Source of the DNA: Adiantum capillus-veneris
Lineage: Eukaryota; Streptophyta; Polypodiopsida; Polypodiales; Pteridaceae
Assembly (NCBI GenBank): GCA_014529385.2
Contig: CM043966.1
Coordinates: 92,382,087-92,446,086, forward strand
Length of the DNA: 64,000 nucleotides
Direction: 5' to 3'
Shown here: piece after piece, positions 9,547-20,912 of the stretch
Layout of the letters: each line of letters begins with the position of its first letter
Position numbering within the stretch: position 1 is the first letter of the stretch
The notes under the pieces: model-generated
Told to the model about the DNA's origin: nothing
The model's database searches: none
Seen by the model: the letters and a program-made list of their open reading frames with translations, nothing else
Position numbers and translations under genes: made by a program

Positions 9547-11916
9547 GATGTAGAGTGGGCTTTTAGTGCAGAGTGTACTTATGATTCTATTCTCCATGAT
9601 GCATGCATGTTAGTTGTTTGCAACAAATTCACATTCACAATGGTGCTATAAAGCACATTACCTCACATAATGACTTGTTTCTCTCTCTTGAGGATGTCCC
9701 TCATGGAAATTCTATCACTTGTGCCAATAATCCTCTTATCCGATTAAGGGAGTTTGAAAGATTGTGCTTACTACAAATGTCAATTCTTCCATGAGGATGT
9801 CCCTCATGGAAATTCTATCACTTGTGCCAATAATCCTCTTATCCGATTAAGGGAGCTTGAAAGATTGTGATTACTACTACAAATGTTAGTTCTTTCACAC
9901 TTTTTGATGCATTGTATGTACTTGGGATCTAGAAGAATCGTATGTATGTATCTACACTTTCTAGACTTGGTCTTGTAGTCAAATTTTTGGATGGCAGATG
10001 TACAATATATGATCTCAATTTTGGTGATGAAATTATTGTTGGCTATATAAGCTTACTTTGTATGAAAAGTGTGGGCATAATTTTTCAAATGTAGTTAAGG
10101 ATTCTAAGGCTATTTCAGATGCAGAACTTTGGTATGCACGTTTTGGGCATCTAAATTTTGCTAGTTTGCTGTGTTTGCAAAAATCTAATATGGTTGATTC
10201 TTTTCCGCCTCTTGAAGCACCTGTCAAGCATGTTTGTGAAGGATGTATTTTGGGTAAGATACAATGTTCAAAGTTTCCAAAGGATAGTTCACTAGGGCCA
10301 CATGTAGGTTGCAGCTTGTTCATAGTGATGTTTGTGGGTCCATGCAAACTTTGTCCTTGGAAAATTTCCTTTACTTTGTGACTTTCATTGATGATTACTC
10401 CAGGCATTCATGGGTGTATCTGCTTAAGGTAAAGTCCAAAGTATTTATGTGCTTCAAACAATTTTTGCTATGGCTGAAAATGTCTCAAAATGTACTATGG
10501 GAACCCTCCATTCAAATTGATGTGGGGAGTATATGTCTCATGAATCTAATACATTTTTGGCTAGTTGTGGGATAAAGCACCAATGTACAGTGCCTTATAC
10601 GCCTCAGCAAAATGGTGTTGTTGAGAGGAAAAATAGGTCACTTATGGAAATGGCACGATGTATGGTCAAAAGTCAAGCTTTGTCGCATTTTTTTTGGCTT
10701 GAGGCCATGATGTGTATCACTTTTGTATTTAGCAGGTGTCCTACAAAATGTTTTCAGTCTATGACTCTTATGAAGCATGGCATGATAGAAATCCTTCTAT
10801 TGAGCACATGCGCGTTTTTGGTTGTTTGACTTATGCTTTGGTGCCACAAATGCAACGCAAAATTTTTGATGATAAGGTTGTCAAACGGAATTTGTTTTTG
10901 TTATAGTGATGAAAGAAAATTTGAAAGGGTGTATTATCCACAAACAAAGAATATCTTGGTTTCAGTCCTTGCTATCATGTATTAGAGACGGTAACCTAAG
11001 CTCATGGGACATTTATGACACTTTTTTGCCTCTTTATAGTGGTGGAAGTTCAAATGTAAACTCCAATGAGGCAAATGTACAGTCTATGGGGGTTTCTAAA
11101 AATGTTACAAATTAGCTTATTACTTATGTAGATGTACATGATGTACTTGATGAGGAAAGGGCTAAGAATGAGCGTGCTAGAGGTATGTCAAAATGGCTGG
11201 TGCATACTTTGCGTGATAATAAATTGGATGCACCTTTAGTCGTCCTCGTTCAAGTTCTTGCCATGCATCTTATGCATCAGATTGTTATGCTTTAGTTGTG
11301 TCTAGCTTATGTGATGTTGAGGAACCTATGTCTTTTGATGAAGCACAAAATTCAAAAAATTAGAAGGCTGCCATGCAATCAAAATATGATGCACCTATAG
11401 AAAATGAGACATGATTTTATGTGATTTGCCTCCCGGTAAAAAGGCCATTGGTACAAAGTGGGTTTATAAGTTGAAATGCAAGCCGGATGGTGAGATTAAT
11501 TGCTATAAGGCTTGACTTGTTCCAAAGGGATATGCACAAGAAAAAGGCATAGATCATGAAGAGACTTTTTCTCCCACTTGTTGTATGACTACCATGCCTT
11601 TCTATGTGCATTGGCAGCTCATTTTGGTTGTCACTGTACATCAATAAGACATTGTAACTTCTTTCTTGAATGGTGACATATTTGAGGAGGTTTATGTAAT
11701 GCAACCTCACGGTTTTGTCAAGAAAGGACAAGAGGATAAAGTGTACAGATGTAAGAAAGCTTTGTGTGGGTTGAAGAAATCTCCTCATGCCTGGTATGAG
11801 AAAGCTAATACTCATTTGGTCAAATGAGGCTTTCGTAACAGTCCAACATAAAGCACATTGTATGTAAAGCGTAAGGGTGATGTACTTCTCATTGATGTTC
11901 TCTATGTAGATGATTT
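9547..11916 (+). pseudogene. copia A1 pol remnant, right part (protease to RT)
   Basis: Continues the element broken at base 600. The protease relic near 9630-9720 has Asn-Gly-Ala followed by HITSH, where an active enzyme has Asp-Ser/Thr-Gly. The pre-integrase zinc region (LWYARFGH at 10125-10152, then HVCEGCILGK) is preserved. Integrase follows with PYTPQQNGVVERKNRS (about 10590-10640), then decayed RT (KKALCGLKKSP at about 11750) ending just after YVDDF at 11916. Many stops and indels break it. It keeps the protease and pre-integrase region that A2 lacks. At 11917 the sequence switches to an unrelated opposite-strand element, so its RNase H and 3' LTR are lost. Confidence 0.85.
9690..9895 (+). 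repeat. 103-bp tandem duplication in A1 protease region
   Basis: GAGGATGTCCCTCATGGAAA begins at 9690 and again at 9793, with near-identical sequence through the ATTACTAC block. Period about 103 bp, not a multiple of three, so it shifts frame. Confidence 0.85.
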
Positions 11917-12625
11917 CAACACTGAAAAGCAGTTGAAGAATAATGCTAGAAAATTGAGTTGAAAGAAACCAATCCGAACTTGCTTCTTCTATTTTTGGGT
12001 CACCGCCTTGAATCATGGAATGCTTTTTCGAACCATTATAGAATCCAATTTGGTTGTATATGAAAAACTGATCCACAATGTTCAAGGCTGCTTTAATCGA
12101 ATTTGATTGACATCCGTCACATAAGTTCCCTTTCACAATAACACATACTAGAAGTTACATGGGTACCACCTCTACTGTGAGCTCATTAAACCCGTTGATC
12201 ATCGATGCCATATTTGTATTTCTGGAAGAGTGCATTTGGCTTTGTCTTCGTGTAGTCCTTGTAGCTAAAAAGAGGGCCGTGTTTATTTGTTGAAAATTAT
12301 CAGCACCGTAGCTACGAGAAGTTTTGAGATGTGTGTGAATGGATACTTGTTTAGAGGGTTAGATGAAATGAGACATGTTTCATATAGTATGAAAAGAAAA
12401 AACAAAGAATGGCGAGCTCTATCTCAGATCGCTGCAAAGATGGCGTTTTTCTTCTGCATAGCTTGTAGAGGCCGAACAGGCAGAGGCTCAAGAGACGAAC
12501 TCCCACAAGCAAGCCATGGCGACCCTGCTCATGCAATGTTTGTGTGTTTTGCTACAGGTCAACAGTGCTGCTTCCTTTCTCTATAAGGGGCTTCTCCCAC
12601 GTACTCTATGAGCGTCGAGGGCCGG
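11917..12625 (-). pseudogene. Leader and 5' coding remnant of LTR element B
   Basis: Read on the minus strand from the primer site at 12637 towards 11917. An ATG-led peptide beginning MASMINGFNELTVEV (from about 12214) runs into a stop, and a related open stretch follows to about 11917. By position it would be the start of gag, but I cannot match it to a gag family. A captured sequence is possible. The downstream part is absent because the sequence changes to plus-strand copia A1 at 11916. Confidence 0.4.
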
Positions 12626-12637
12626 CTCTGATACCAG
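12626..12637 (-). other. Primer binding site (initiator tRNA-Met), element B
   Basis: On the minus strand TGGTATCAGAGC follows the LTR end after one base. It shows that the LTR at 12639-12983 is a 5' LTR of a minus-strand element. Confidence 0.82.
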
Positions 12638-12638
12638 T

Positions 12639-12707
12639 TGATAGGAGGGCTATGGTGGGTGATAGCGAGAGCAGTCCATGGCTAGGAGATGGCCAGCAAC
12701 AAGAAGA

Positions 12708-12799
<92 letters not shown>

Positions 12800-12983
12800 T
12801 GATACAGCAAGGAAACAAAGAGACATGCTATATTTATTGTTATTGATGATTAAAGTCTATTACATATATAACCACAAACTTGTATCATGCAAACTCCACT
12901 AGACCGGTGGTCTATAGCCGCATGTATTATGAGACTTGTTCCCACAGGCTTAGACACCAAACAAAGGGCTTGAATCCCCAACA
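12639..12983 (-). repeat. 5' LTR of minus-strand element B
   Basis: On the minus strand it starts TGTTGGGGATTC and ends CTATCA, 345 bp, directly followed by the tRNA-iMet site. It contains the AG/CT microsatellite at 12710-12796. No second LTR exists in the window, so the element is truncated. LTR size and the TGTTGG start fit copia. Confidence 0.72.
12710..12796. repeat. (AG)n microsatellite
   Basis: About 43 AG units inside the element B LTR. On the element's own strand it is a CT tract, common in plant 5' leaders. Confidence 0.95.
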
Positions 12984-14140
12984 CATGAAGATATCGGAAC
13001 AACAATTTTTTCACACCTTTGCCCAGCCAAATTGGTCCAAAAAAGAATTTCCTTCTATTCACACTCCTATACTGTAACAACTACTACACAAGGTTGATGT
13101 AAGCTTGAATCCATCAAGGTATCTTCCTTATTAAGTATGGAGTGGCCACATCCATATTTATGATCAGTAGCATCTTTCAAGAAAAATATGGTATAAGATG
13201 CTCAAAATTACTTAAAATATTTTAAAGCTTCTAGATTTGTGGGCTTGAGTTGGTCTTTGCATGTTCATTGTTTTGTGCATATCTTTAAAGAGTTTGCATT
13301 TGCGGAGACAACCAAAATGTTTGCATGTAAATATGTGCACTTTGAGGGTTTAGGGAGGCTCTTAGAAGAGAACCAGGGTTTTGTGGAGGGCATGCACAAT
13401 GGAGATATGTACCATTGTAGGGTTGGAGCATCAAGTATTGGGATGCACTATTTAAAATCCCACACCTCCTTGTATACACGATTTCACTATGATCATTGGA
13501 CACGCAAATGTGGAGTGTGGACTCGCTTACAATGTGTAGATGGAGCTATTGTAGTCTTTGACATTATAATGAGGATGCCCAATGATTATTTGGAAGTTGT
13601 CCAAGTTGGGGTCCAAATAAACAAGCATTGGAATCTCAACAACGTGCAATAACATTTAGCCGTTATGGGTCTTGAGGACATTTAACAAGCTCAATTTCAT
13701 CCCCAAGGTCACAAGGTGAAGATGTATTCCTCAAAAGTTTGGTATATCAAAGTTTGACATTCATTGCTTCACTTAGTGTTGAATGATTGCGGATTGGAAA
13801 GATAATGAAAGACAAAATGAAGGTCCAAAATGATTGGGGCATGGATGGAACTATGCTATTAATGTTATATAGCTTTGTTCCTCTCTCTTTGTAATCAATT
13901 TGCTTAGCTTTGGCACATTTTGGACTTTGAATATAATTTTCCATTCAACAATAGTGGTTTTTCATTTTTACATAATTTTTTAAATCAAGGGAACACAATG
14001 AGACAAAAGTCCATTTTATAGTGTAATTTGGTTGACCTATTAAAAAAGCAATTTTATTGAGATATTTTTAGAAAAAGTTTCTTTTTTAAAATGTTAATTA
14101 ACAAAATTCTCAATTCAAAAGTCTTGACATTCACAAAAAA
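12984..14140. other. AT-rich stretch with one anonymous ORF
   Basis: Only one ORF of note (13239-13652). I see no repeats with identifiable ends, tRNA or conserved motif. It could be old decayed transposon or intergenic DNA. Confidence 0.5.
13239..13652 (+). CDS. Hypothetical protein, 137 aa
   Basis: An uninterrupted frame of 137 codons in AT-rich DNA, longer than its neighbours. The predicted peptide has no signal sequence, membrane segment or recognised motif. Composition is mixed, with a His/Trp-containing middle (about residues 80-95). Its first codon is TTG rather than ATG, so the true start is unclear and an internal ATG would be more likely. No promoter or splice context stands out. 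It may be a chance frame or part of a decayed element. Confidence 0.25.
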   Translation: MGLSWSLHVHCFVHIFKEFAFAETTKMFACKYVHFEGLGRLLEENQGFVEGMHNGDMYHCRVGASSIGMHYLKSHTSLYTRFHYDHWTRKCGVWTRLQCVDGAIVVFDIIMRMPNDYLEVVQVGVQINKHWNLNNVQ

Positions 14141-14144
14141 ATGG

Positions 14145-14285
14145 TGACGTGAAGGGAACCTGGAGGTCCGATGAGATTTACCTGCCGGTACAACGCTATA
14201 GCCCGTTGGGCAACATAGCGAGCACAATGGGCCGGACACTTCCTAAGGGATCTATATATAGGCCCCCTAGGGGTCCCCATTTTCT
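14145..14285 (+). promoter_or_regulatory. Promoter-like segment with TGACGT and TATA box
   Basis: A GC-richer island in AT-rich DNA. TGACGT (bZIP/as-1 half-site) at 14145-14150 is followed about 100 bp later by TCTATATATAGG (14251-14262) and a CT-rich start region (about 14278-14310). This is the layout of a plant pol II core promoter or of an LTR U3/R boundary. No coding region follows convincingly; a minisatellite begins about 200 bp downstream. Confidence 0.4.
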
Positions 14286-14464
14286 TCACAATTTCCTTGC
14301 CCTCGACCTCAAAGCTTCCCAGGTATCCTCTCAAGCAAGGAAAAAATTTACAAAGCCCTCCAATGCAAGACAACTCTAATCTCATAAGCTCTTTATTTTC
14401 ATTGTATTTTCATTTTCATTTTCAATGTCTTTTTTAGATTTAAAAGTATGTTGATCTTGCTTTT

Positions 14465-15125
14465 CACGTCGGCATTGGTCCTATTATTGGACCAAAAGTG
14501 TCGTATGAAACACTAGACAAACAGGCACTGTTTTACAACATGCCAACTGTGTTGAACATAGTTGGTTACTTTTGATTTATAGGTAGTTCTATTCTTCTTG
14601 TTGTCGTCATCAGTTTTATTATTGGACTGGGGTGTCGATGTGCAAGTTAATAGGCTGCTTTCTATGTTTTGTGTGTGATATACGTGCTTTTAGGCTAGTT
14701 TGGTATTGCTTTCGTCATAACCTATACTACTGGGTTGGAAGTGTTGTTAGTTTCATCAAATGATTCCATGGTTTTTAGGCTAGTTCAATGTTTCTTTTGG
14801 CATCATCTCTACTATTGGGTTGGAGATGTCATTAGTCTCATTGAATGATGCCCTGCTTTTTAGACTATTTTGGTGTTGCTTTTGGCATCAACTCTACCAT
14901 TGGGCTGAAGGTATTTCTAGTTTGAATGATGTCCTGCTTTTTAGGCTTAGTTCGGTGTTGCTATTGGGATCAACTCTACTATTGGGCTGGAGGTTTCCTT
15001 AGTTGCATTGAATGATGCCCTACTTTTCTAGACCAGTTCAATGGTGGTCTCGACATCAGCTCTACTACTAGACTAGAAGTGTCGTTACTCCCATTGAATG
15101 ATCCCTACACTTTAAGCTAGTGTCG
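14465..15125 (+). repeat. ~85-bp tandem repeat array (minisatellite)
   Basis: Six to eight degenerate units with a period near 85 bp. Each carries TACTATTGGGYTGGAGGTGTC-like and TTGAATGATGCCCTGCTTT-like blocks. Unit landmarks fall at about 14475, 14618, 14725, 14810, 14896, 14977 and 15063. The middle units are best conserved. It is not clearly coding: stops occur in all frames across the array. Confidence 0.85.
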
Positions 15126-15760
15126 TTGTTAGTTTCAATGTAGGAAATTTTATATTTCCTATAAAATTTCAAGTTATGTTGTCTTTAAAAAGCAAAAAAT
15201 ATGTCATCATTGTAGCATAGATAGATCTTGTGGAAATGAAAGAGTTAAAAACAAATATCAGAACTCTCATTGGTCACGTATATAAGTGCACTGGCCAGGA
15301 GGGAGATCACCTCTACATTCGAGAGTGAGACGCACAGAGAGCATATCTTTAATGTCATAATTGAAGCAGTTCAAATACACTTCTCAACTTATGATGCAAA
15401 GGCTTATAATTAACTACAATTGGGATAGTTGGCTTAATGGTTAATTATGTGCTATCAATTTGATTTTACTAAGTGCGAGTGCATGGTGATTTGTAGATTG
15501 GAATTCTAGGAGTTGACAAGGAGACATGGGAAAATAATAATCCTCACGATAATTTTATTCTTGCACAGTATTTTAGATATTTTATCAATAAGCCACTATG
15601 GCTGCTTTGTAAATAGGACAGTGAGAACTCACCCTAAGAGGGTCATGCAATAAGTAATGTGTTCCACTCACAACTAAAGTGGGACTAAAGTGTAAAAGAG
15701 GGGCTTTCAATTTTTGGCACCAACAATAATATCAAATATCAAATATCAAATACCAAATAC
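15126..15760. other. Unassigned AT-rich stretch
   Basis: No gene or element ends recognised. A short run of CAAATAT/CAAATAC heptamer-like repeats ends it (about 15730-15768). Confidence 0.5.
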
Positions 15761-15763
15761 CAA

Positions 15764-16202
15764 ATGCAAAACTCCACCACAAGGGGTATCGTGGAGTTTG
15801 GGGCTGCAATCTTCATGCCTTTCTTGTGTAGAACCATCTTTTTTCCTGCAGCCTCCTCTCAAGATGAAGTAGTGGTAAGGTCTAATGCACAAGCTAGGGC
15901 AAATCGTGAGCATTTATTGCACACTTGCTTTATGTTCCAATGCGCCATTAGTGTTCACCTCACACCCAAAGCTATCAAGCGTGGTAGAAAACTTGACAAA
16001 GGATGCTACGGAGTTGAAGAGTGCATCATCGAAGGAGTCACTTGGTCAATATGTTTTTAAGGACTTCAAAGAAAATGAAGCAAAGAGCCACCAATCTTTC
16101 GCTCTAAAGAGGAGCATGCAGTTGTTCCACATGGGCATCATAAAGTGCATAGCACAAACACACCAAGAGCTATCCATGATCCCTCATCTTTCCTTGCTTT
16201 AA
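15764..16202 (+). pseudogene. Possible decayed coding sequence, unknown product
   Basis: Two overlapping frames (15764-16060 and 15885-16202) together look like one reading interrupted by a frameshift. The second is Lys/Glu/Ser-rich and ends in a hydrophobic stretch. No domain is recognised, and there is no neighbouring element to explain it. It could be an old transposon or gene fragment. Confidence 0.2.
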
Positions 16203-16930
16203 TGTAATGTATTTGGGTGGCATTTTAGAGTGTGTTCCACCACCTAAAGGCATATTTTCTAGCATACTAGCAAATCAAAAGGAAGATCCTAGACACCCCA
16301 CCATAGAGAAAGAGCTAGAGATGTGCAAGCATATACTCAATTTGGTGCCTTCTTTTATGGATTCCTAGGTGTGAATACCATGACACATGCACACAACAAA
16401 GGAATTACACTAAGACTTGCACCCATGGAACATCATGACTGATTTCACCAAGGAGGGTGTTCCACATGTCGGTGTCATTGGTTGGGGATTGGCATTGTGA
16501 GTGGGCATTGAGAAGTGAGAAACCGACATCAAGGACTCCACAGAGCATGCTCTACATCCTTGGAGGGCCCCTGAGCTTTGCAACCCAAAATTGGCTTGTC
16601 CATATTCTAAAGCCACTGACACCTATGCAATTGCTTTCTCCATCAAGAAACTATGTGACTGGTGCAAAGATTGTTTAAAGCATTACAATGTGCCATGGCG
16701 AAAGTGAAAGCAAACTAATTGTGGTATGATTGTAAGTATAATGTGCAATAAATATTTAAATCAACCACCCAGGCAAAGAAAGACATTGCAAAATATGAGT
16801 GAGCATTTGGATATGTTAGAGCTCAACTCAAAGGTGTGTTTGCATCCACTTAGTGAGATGATTCATATATTCTAGTTTATTTGGATCACTTCTGTAGAGA
16901 ACGGTCTTATTCAGATTATTTGACCAGATT
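16203..16930. other. Unassigned stretch
   Basis: Short ORFs only (for example 16410-16622 minus), with no conserved motif. I see nothing I can name. Confidence 0.4.
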
Positions 16931-16964
16931 TGTAAAGATTGCACATGTAGATGGAATTTTTTGT

Positions 16965-17400
16965 ATAGTCATGGACCATGGAGTTAAATTGTATCTCTCT
17001 CACTTCTATGCTTGCTCTCACTACTTATGGACCATGGTGCAAAGTATTTTATTTCAATATGTGGTGTGTTGCAAAATTTATGATGATTTCTAAATCAAAA
17101 TAGCAAATTCTGTAAAGTGATGAACCATGGTGCAAAGTGATCAATATACTATGTAGTTTGTTTTGATCATTTATATCACTTTCTAGCCACTAGATCCGCA
17201 TGTAAAGTTTTTTTTTAACAATGATGGACTCATGGTGCAAAGTGATTCAATGCCATTTGTGGTGTCTTGTGATAGTTTTTGTTGAATTTTAGACAATGAG
17301 TTTGCAAGCAAAGCCTTTTTATAATGATATAATCATGGTGCAAAGTGATCAATATGAAATGTTGTGTGTTGTGATAACTTAAATCAATTCATACCATTGG
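16965..17400 (+). repeat. ~100-bp degenerate tandem repeat
   Basis: CATGGTGCAAAGTGAT-like blocks recur at about 17033, 17128, 17233 and 17336, usually followed by TCAATAT and then TGTGGTGTGTTGTGAT-like sequence. Spacing is 95-105 bp. A weaker CATGGACCATGG block at about 16972 may be a first unit. Confidence 0.75.
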
Positions 17401-17439
17401 ATTTGCAAATGTAAATGAGTTTCTGTGATGTAAACTTAA

Positions 17440-18170
17440 GTTTTTATTGCACATTGAAGACATTGTAAATGTGTTTCTGCCACCAGGCATGGATGAGCGT
17501 GAGAAATCCAAAAAAGCATATAATCTCTTGCATGCACTTGAGATGCAATTGGCCCAAATGACCAAGCGAGAGTTTTTGCGCACACCAATGAGTGGACACC
17601 AGCAAATTCAAAGCAATGGAAATACATCAACAAAGATGTCACCACAGAGATGGTCAAGGAAGCATGGCCAACTGTGTCTGAACTCTCCATCTACAAGGAA
17701 AGATTGAAGCTGGACAAATGTGTTGTGCCAGGCATTCGCACGTATGCCAAGGCAAAATACCTTGCATGCACAGGGAGTACAATAAACCACACAAATTTTC
17801 CTTTGTGGTTTGCAAATATGTTGTACATACAATAAGTTCAAAATGAGCAAGTGGACTTCAGCTGTAGGGCCCCCAATAAGAGTATAGTTGATATTCAAAG
17901 GAGACAGTCACATTATTATGAGAGGATCTAAGATATGCATTGGACAGTGTTGTATGCAAACGCATGACGATGTGGAGGAATTGAAAACATTGATTTGTAC
18001 CTTCACACAGACAACAGGGGAAGGTGACTCAAGCAACACCAAAGAGTTATAGAGAGACATCAAGCTCCTCAAGCATGACCTCCGTGAAATGGAGGAATGG
18101 TGTCAACAACAATTGATCATGACTATGATCAACCATCCCAACACATTGCAACCACATTCTAGCTTACACA
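17440..18170 (+). pseudogene. Decayed coding sequence, unknown product
   Basis: A start-like MDEREKSKKAYNLLHALEMQ (about 17489) shifts frame near 17600. A second frame continues with KQWKYINKDVTTEMVKEAWP to about 17834. A later Lys/Glu-rich piece (about 18040-18115) resembles coiled coil. Codon-like composition and the clean frame switch suggest a former protein gene. No family is recognised. A transposase or gag remnant is possible because a hAT pseudogene lies 700 bp away on the other strand. Confidence 0.35.
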
Positions 18171-18869
18171 AAAGACACAGTGGGTCCTTGCCCAATTTGC
18201 GGACACTTTTTCCATAGCCTAGAGTGGGTGACTACAGAATAGCTTGCGGCCACATGTACTATTTTCCATGTCTCATCCAAAATATGGTAAATAGATAAGA
18301 TTGCCACATTTGCAAGGCTCTGATTAACACTCAGTGGCGGCCATTGCAGAGACTCTATTTTGGATAACCTCATTTTATCTTTGTAAACATCTTAACCTGG
18401 AGTAGATTGCAGTGAATTTTTTTATCATTGTATATGCCCCTCTTGCAATGAACATTGAAAGCTTCTAAAACATGCAAGTGACTTTTTGAATCATGGTATA
18501 TGATATCCTTGTAATGAACGATGAAGCCAAAGTCTTGTAACCAAACGTGGATAAATTGATCGTGAATATTTTGATAGTCTTACTTGGTGTATAAAGTAAT
18601 GTTAAAAATGGAAAATGTATAAATTTTCCCATTGATTCAAGCAAACAAAAGTCATGATGATTTCTAGACACTAGAGCAGTAATAAATAATAAAGTTTATA
18701 TGTCCACCAATCGATTCAAGCAAACAATTTTGTTATTATCATAAATGGCAATACTCAGACTATCGTGTTGAAAGACAATAAAATAGTAATTGTGGTATTT
18801 CTCTTGGTGCACTGCCACATGTCACAAAAAAAGAGTTTACATGAATTTCAATTGTTTTGCACCCCAATA
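18171..18869. other. Unassigned AT-rich stretch
   Basis: No gene recognised. A repeated phrase with the ATTCAAGCAAACAA core appears at about 18634-18650 and 18714-18730. Confidence 0.4.
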
Positions 18870-19990
18870 AAGTGTCAACCTACAATTCTATCTATGTTTA
18901 CATCACTGCTCCTCAATACCCTTCTTTGTTGAGTAGGAGGACAATCATCCACCTCAAGTTTTGCATTAAATTTAAGCAAAGTACATCCACCAAGCTCACA
19001 AAACTTGAGTTCTTTGACTATCACCTCTTCCCCTTGCTCCTTTTCATATTTGTTCATATCCACAGTCCACCGTGGTCTATCTTGTTCATACCTTTCTGAT
19101 TCAATATTGCTAAGAAGCCTGTGATTGCAATATAGATAACCAATTCCTCGGCTCGATTGCTGAGAAGACAATTAAAAATAGCGGGGTGTACATAGTTGTA
19201 GGTACTTCAATTTTTCTCATAATTTTATTTGGCATCACTCTGTGCAAGAACCCTAGCTGCCAACTAGTGTAATGTAGGTGCCCAAGCACCGTTCATAAGA
19301 CACCATCTCCATGCTCGCTATTTGAATGCAAGGTTTTGTACAAATTTTGAACTGAAAAGGCCATCCTTTAACCTGTACTTTTTCAGGTCGATGACTATCT
19401 GGGCTTGATCATCTAGATTGCTGTAGAAATTACTGACCACTTCATAGAAGTCTTCAATCACCTCCTCATCTAGTTCATCACAATCCATGTTCCACTACTC
19501 TAGATCAAGAAAAAAGGCCACACTATGCAGTGGACTAAGCACACTGACCGATCAAGCATGTACATACTTATTTAAGATATCCCTTTAGTCTTATTAAAAG
19601 GTGCTCTACATGGCTTTATTAAACAATTTGTAGGCTCTAAAGGAGAGTTCAAGCTCTCTTGAACATTATACCACCCCATGTGAACCTTCCCTATACTGGG
19701 TAACTTAAGATCAAATTGACACAAGGATATCATCATAGGCCTCATCACCAAGTATGTGTCACCAACGTTAGACCAAAAGTGTCTATCATCAATAAGCACT
19801 TTCAAGGACCACACCTTTGTTTTTACTCTTTCTGGTTACTCTGCTTCCCACTCATAGAAGCCATCACAAACAAATGTCTTCAAAACAATATTTTTTGTTT
19901 TGCAAAAGGCTTTCCACAGTGTAGAAGTTAGTGCAAAATCCCGTTTCACATGAAAGCTTCAATATTGTGGACATACATTGCATATACATT
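18870..19990 (-). pseudogene. hAT-family transposase pseudogene (C-terminal part)
   Basis: Read on the minus strand, the first recognisable block is LIDDRHFWSNVGDTYL (about 19750-19800), matching the FW block of plant hAT transposases that precedes the P-L-V and vDg-P-MG motifs. An IGKVHMGWYN-like motif follows near 19690. Next comes FYSNLDDQAQIVIDLKKYR (about 19374-19432), then the hAT dimerisation region with LAARVLAQS (about 19240-19270) and LLSNRAEELVIYI (about 19120-19165). Several stops and frameshifts intervene, and the N-terminal BED and catalytic part is missing. The dimerisation motif order is diagnostic in the family. It cannot make enzyme now. The nearest hAT-like ends in the window are those at 601 and 9538, with no proof of a link. 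Confidence 0.72.
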
Positions 19991-20438
19991 TCTAGCACAC
20001 ATTGTCTCTTCAAAATAAACCTCAACCTCGGGAGGTTCACCTTTCAGTACCCCCCTATATAACATAGATTCACGGGGTATTTAACAAAAATCCTCTTTTA
20101 ACATGTCCAAATGAATAAAATAACCCCTGATTTTAGGATTTTTTCTAAACTTGAAGATGAAAACCTCTTATTTTAATGTATCTTTGTTAAATTTCCTTAA
20201 AATTTTCCATTTTAAAATCCCTTCTTTTGAACTAACGTTATACATTAACATGATTACATAGTGCACCCCCCAAGCTCATTACCTTCCTTGTTTTATCTAT
20301 AATGATTTTGCACCAATCACTATCTTCTTACATCTCTTTGTATTTTTCCGGCTCTTTGCTAACATGCTCTTGATGTGTGTCCCGTCTGTGGAGGTTGTCT
20401 ACTAAGAGAGTGTTGGTCACGACCAACTCATTGTTTTC
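19991..20438 (-). other. Retroelement-like remnant left of gypsy-1 (part of H)
   Basis: No ORF of note. The 110 bp before gypsy-1 join in sense with 29301 onward (the duplicated TTTTC marks the cut). This minus-strand sequence therefore once continued from 31600 through 29301 to here. A GGGGGGTGCAC string on the minus strand near 20265-20275 could be a purine tract next to an LTR start; unproven. Confidence 0.35.
20434..20438. repeat. Target site duplication TTTTC of gypsy-1, left
   Basis: Exact match to 29301-29305. Confidence 0.93.
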
Positions 20439-20912
20439 TATCATAATAATCAATATCTAATTCTCTTAAATGATTTTCTCATATTAAACTGATCATTTAA
20501 TGTGGGGAAGTGCCAGGGGAGAAAAAGCTAGAATATTGGTTAAGCTAGCAGACCGGCCACAGTAGGGATACAAAGGAGGGAAAATAGGGATCTAAAGGGG
20601 GGGCCATCTGCAAAAGATCCATGTGAAACAATGGGCTAAAAATACCCTAAGGTTCAGCCCATTAAGACTTCCAAAATGCTAAGGTTCCAAAATTCAAAGG
20701 TTGTGTCCAAAGGATTAAAGCTTAGGGGGAATTGGATGCTTTGTGTGCTCTTCAAAGTCAATGAACATCCCTACATGGGAGGGGTAGAGCCATTCTTCTA
20801 AGGGATGAGAGAGAAAGTCAGACACACACACACAAGCCCCTTTACACAAAGGGAATTAGGGACACATGTCAGCTCCCTAGCCCAGATGCCCACAAGATGT
20901 GCCCAATTCCTA

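Noticed and set aside
9690-9895. CRISPR-like direct repeat
   Set aside because: Only two long copies in a plant retroelement; no short repeat-spacer pattern.
12544-12846. Glu-Arg and Ser-Leu repeat ORFs on both strands
   Set aside because: Translations of the (AG)n tract in the element B LTR.
16410-16678. Overlapping short ORFs on both strands
   Set aside because: No conserved motif and similar length on both strands, as expected by chance.
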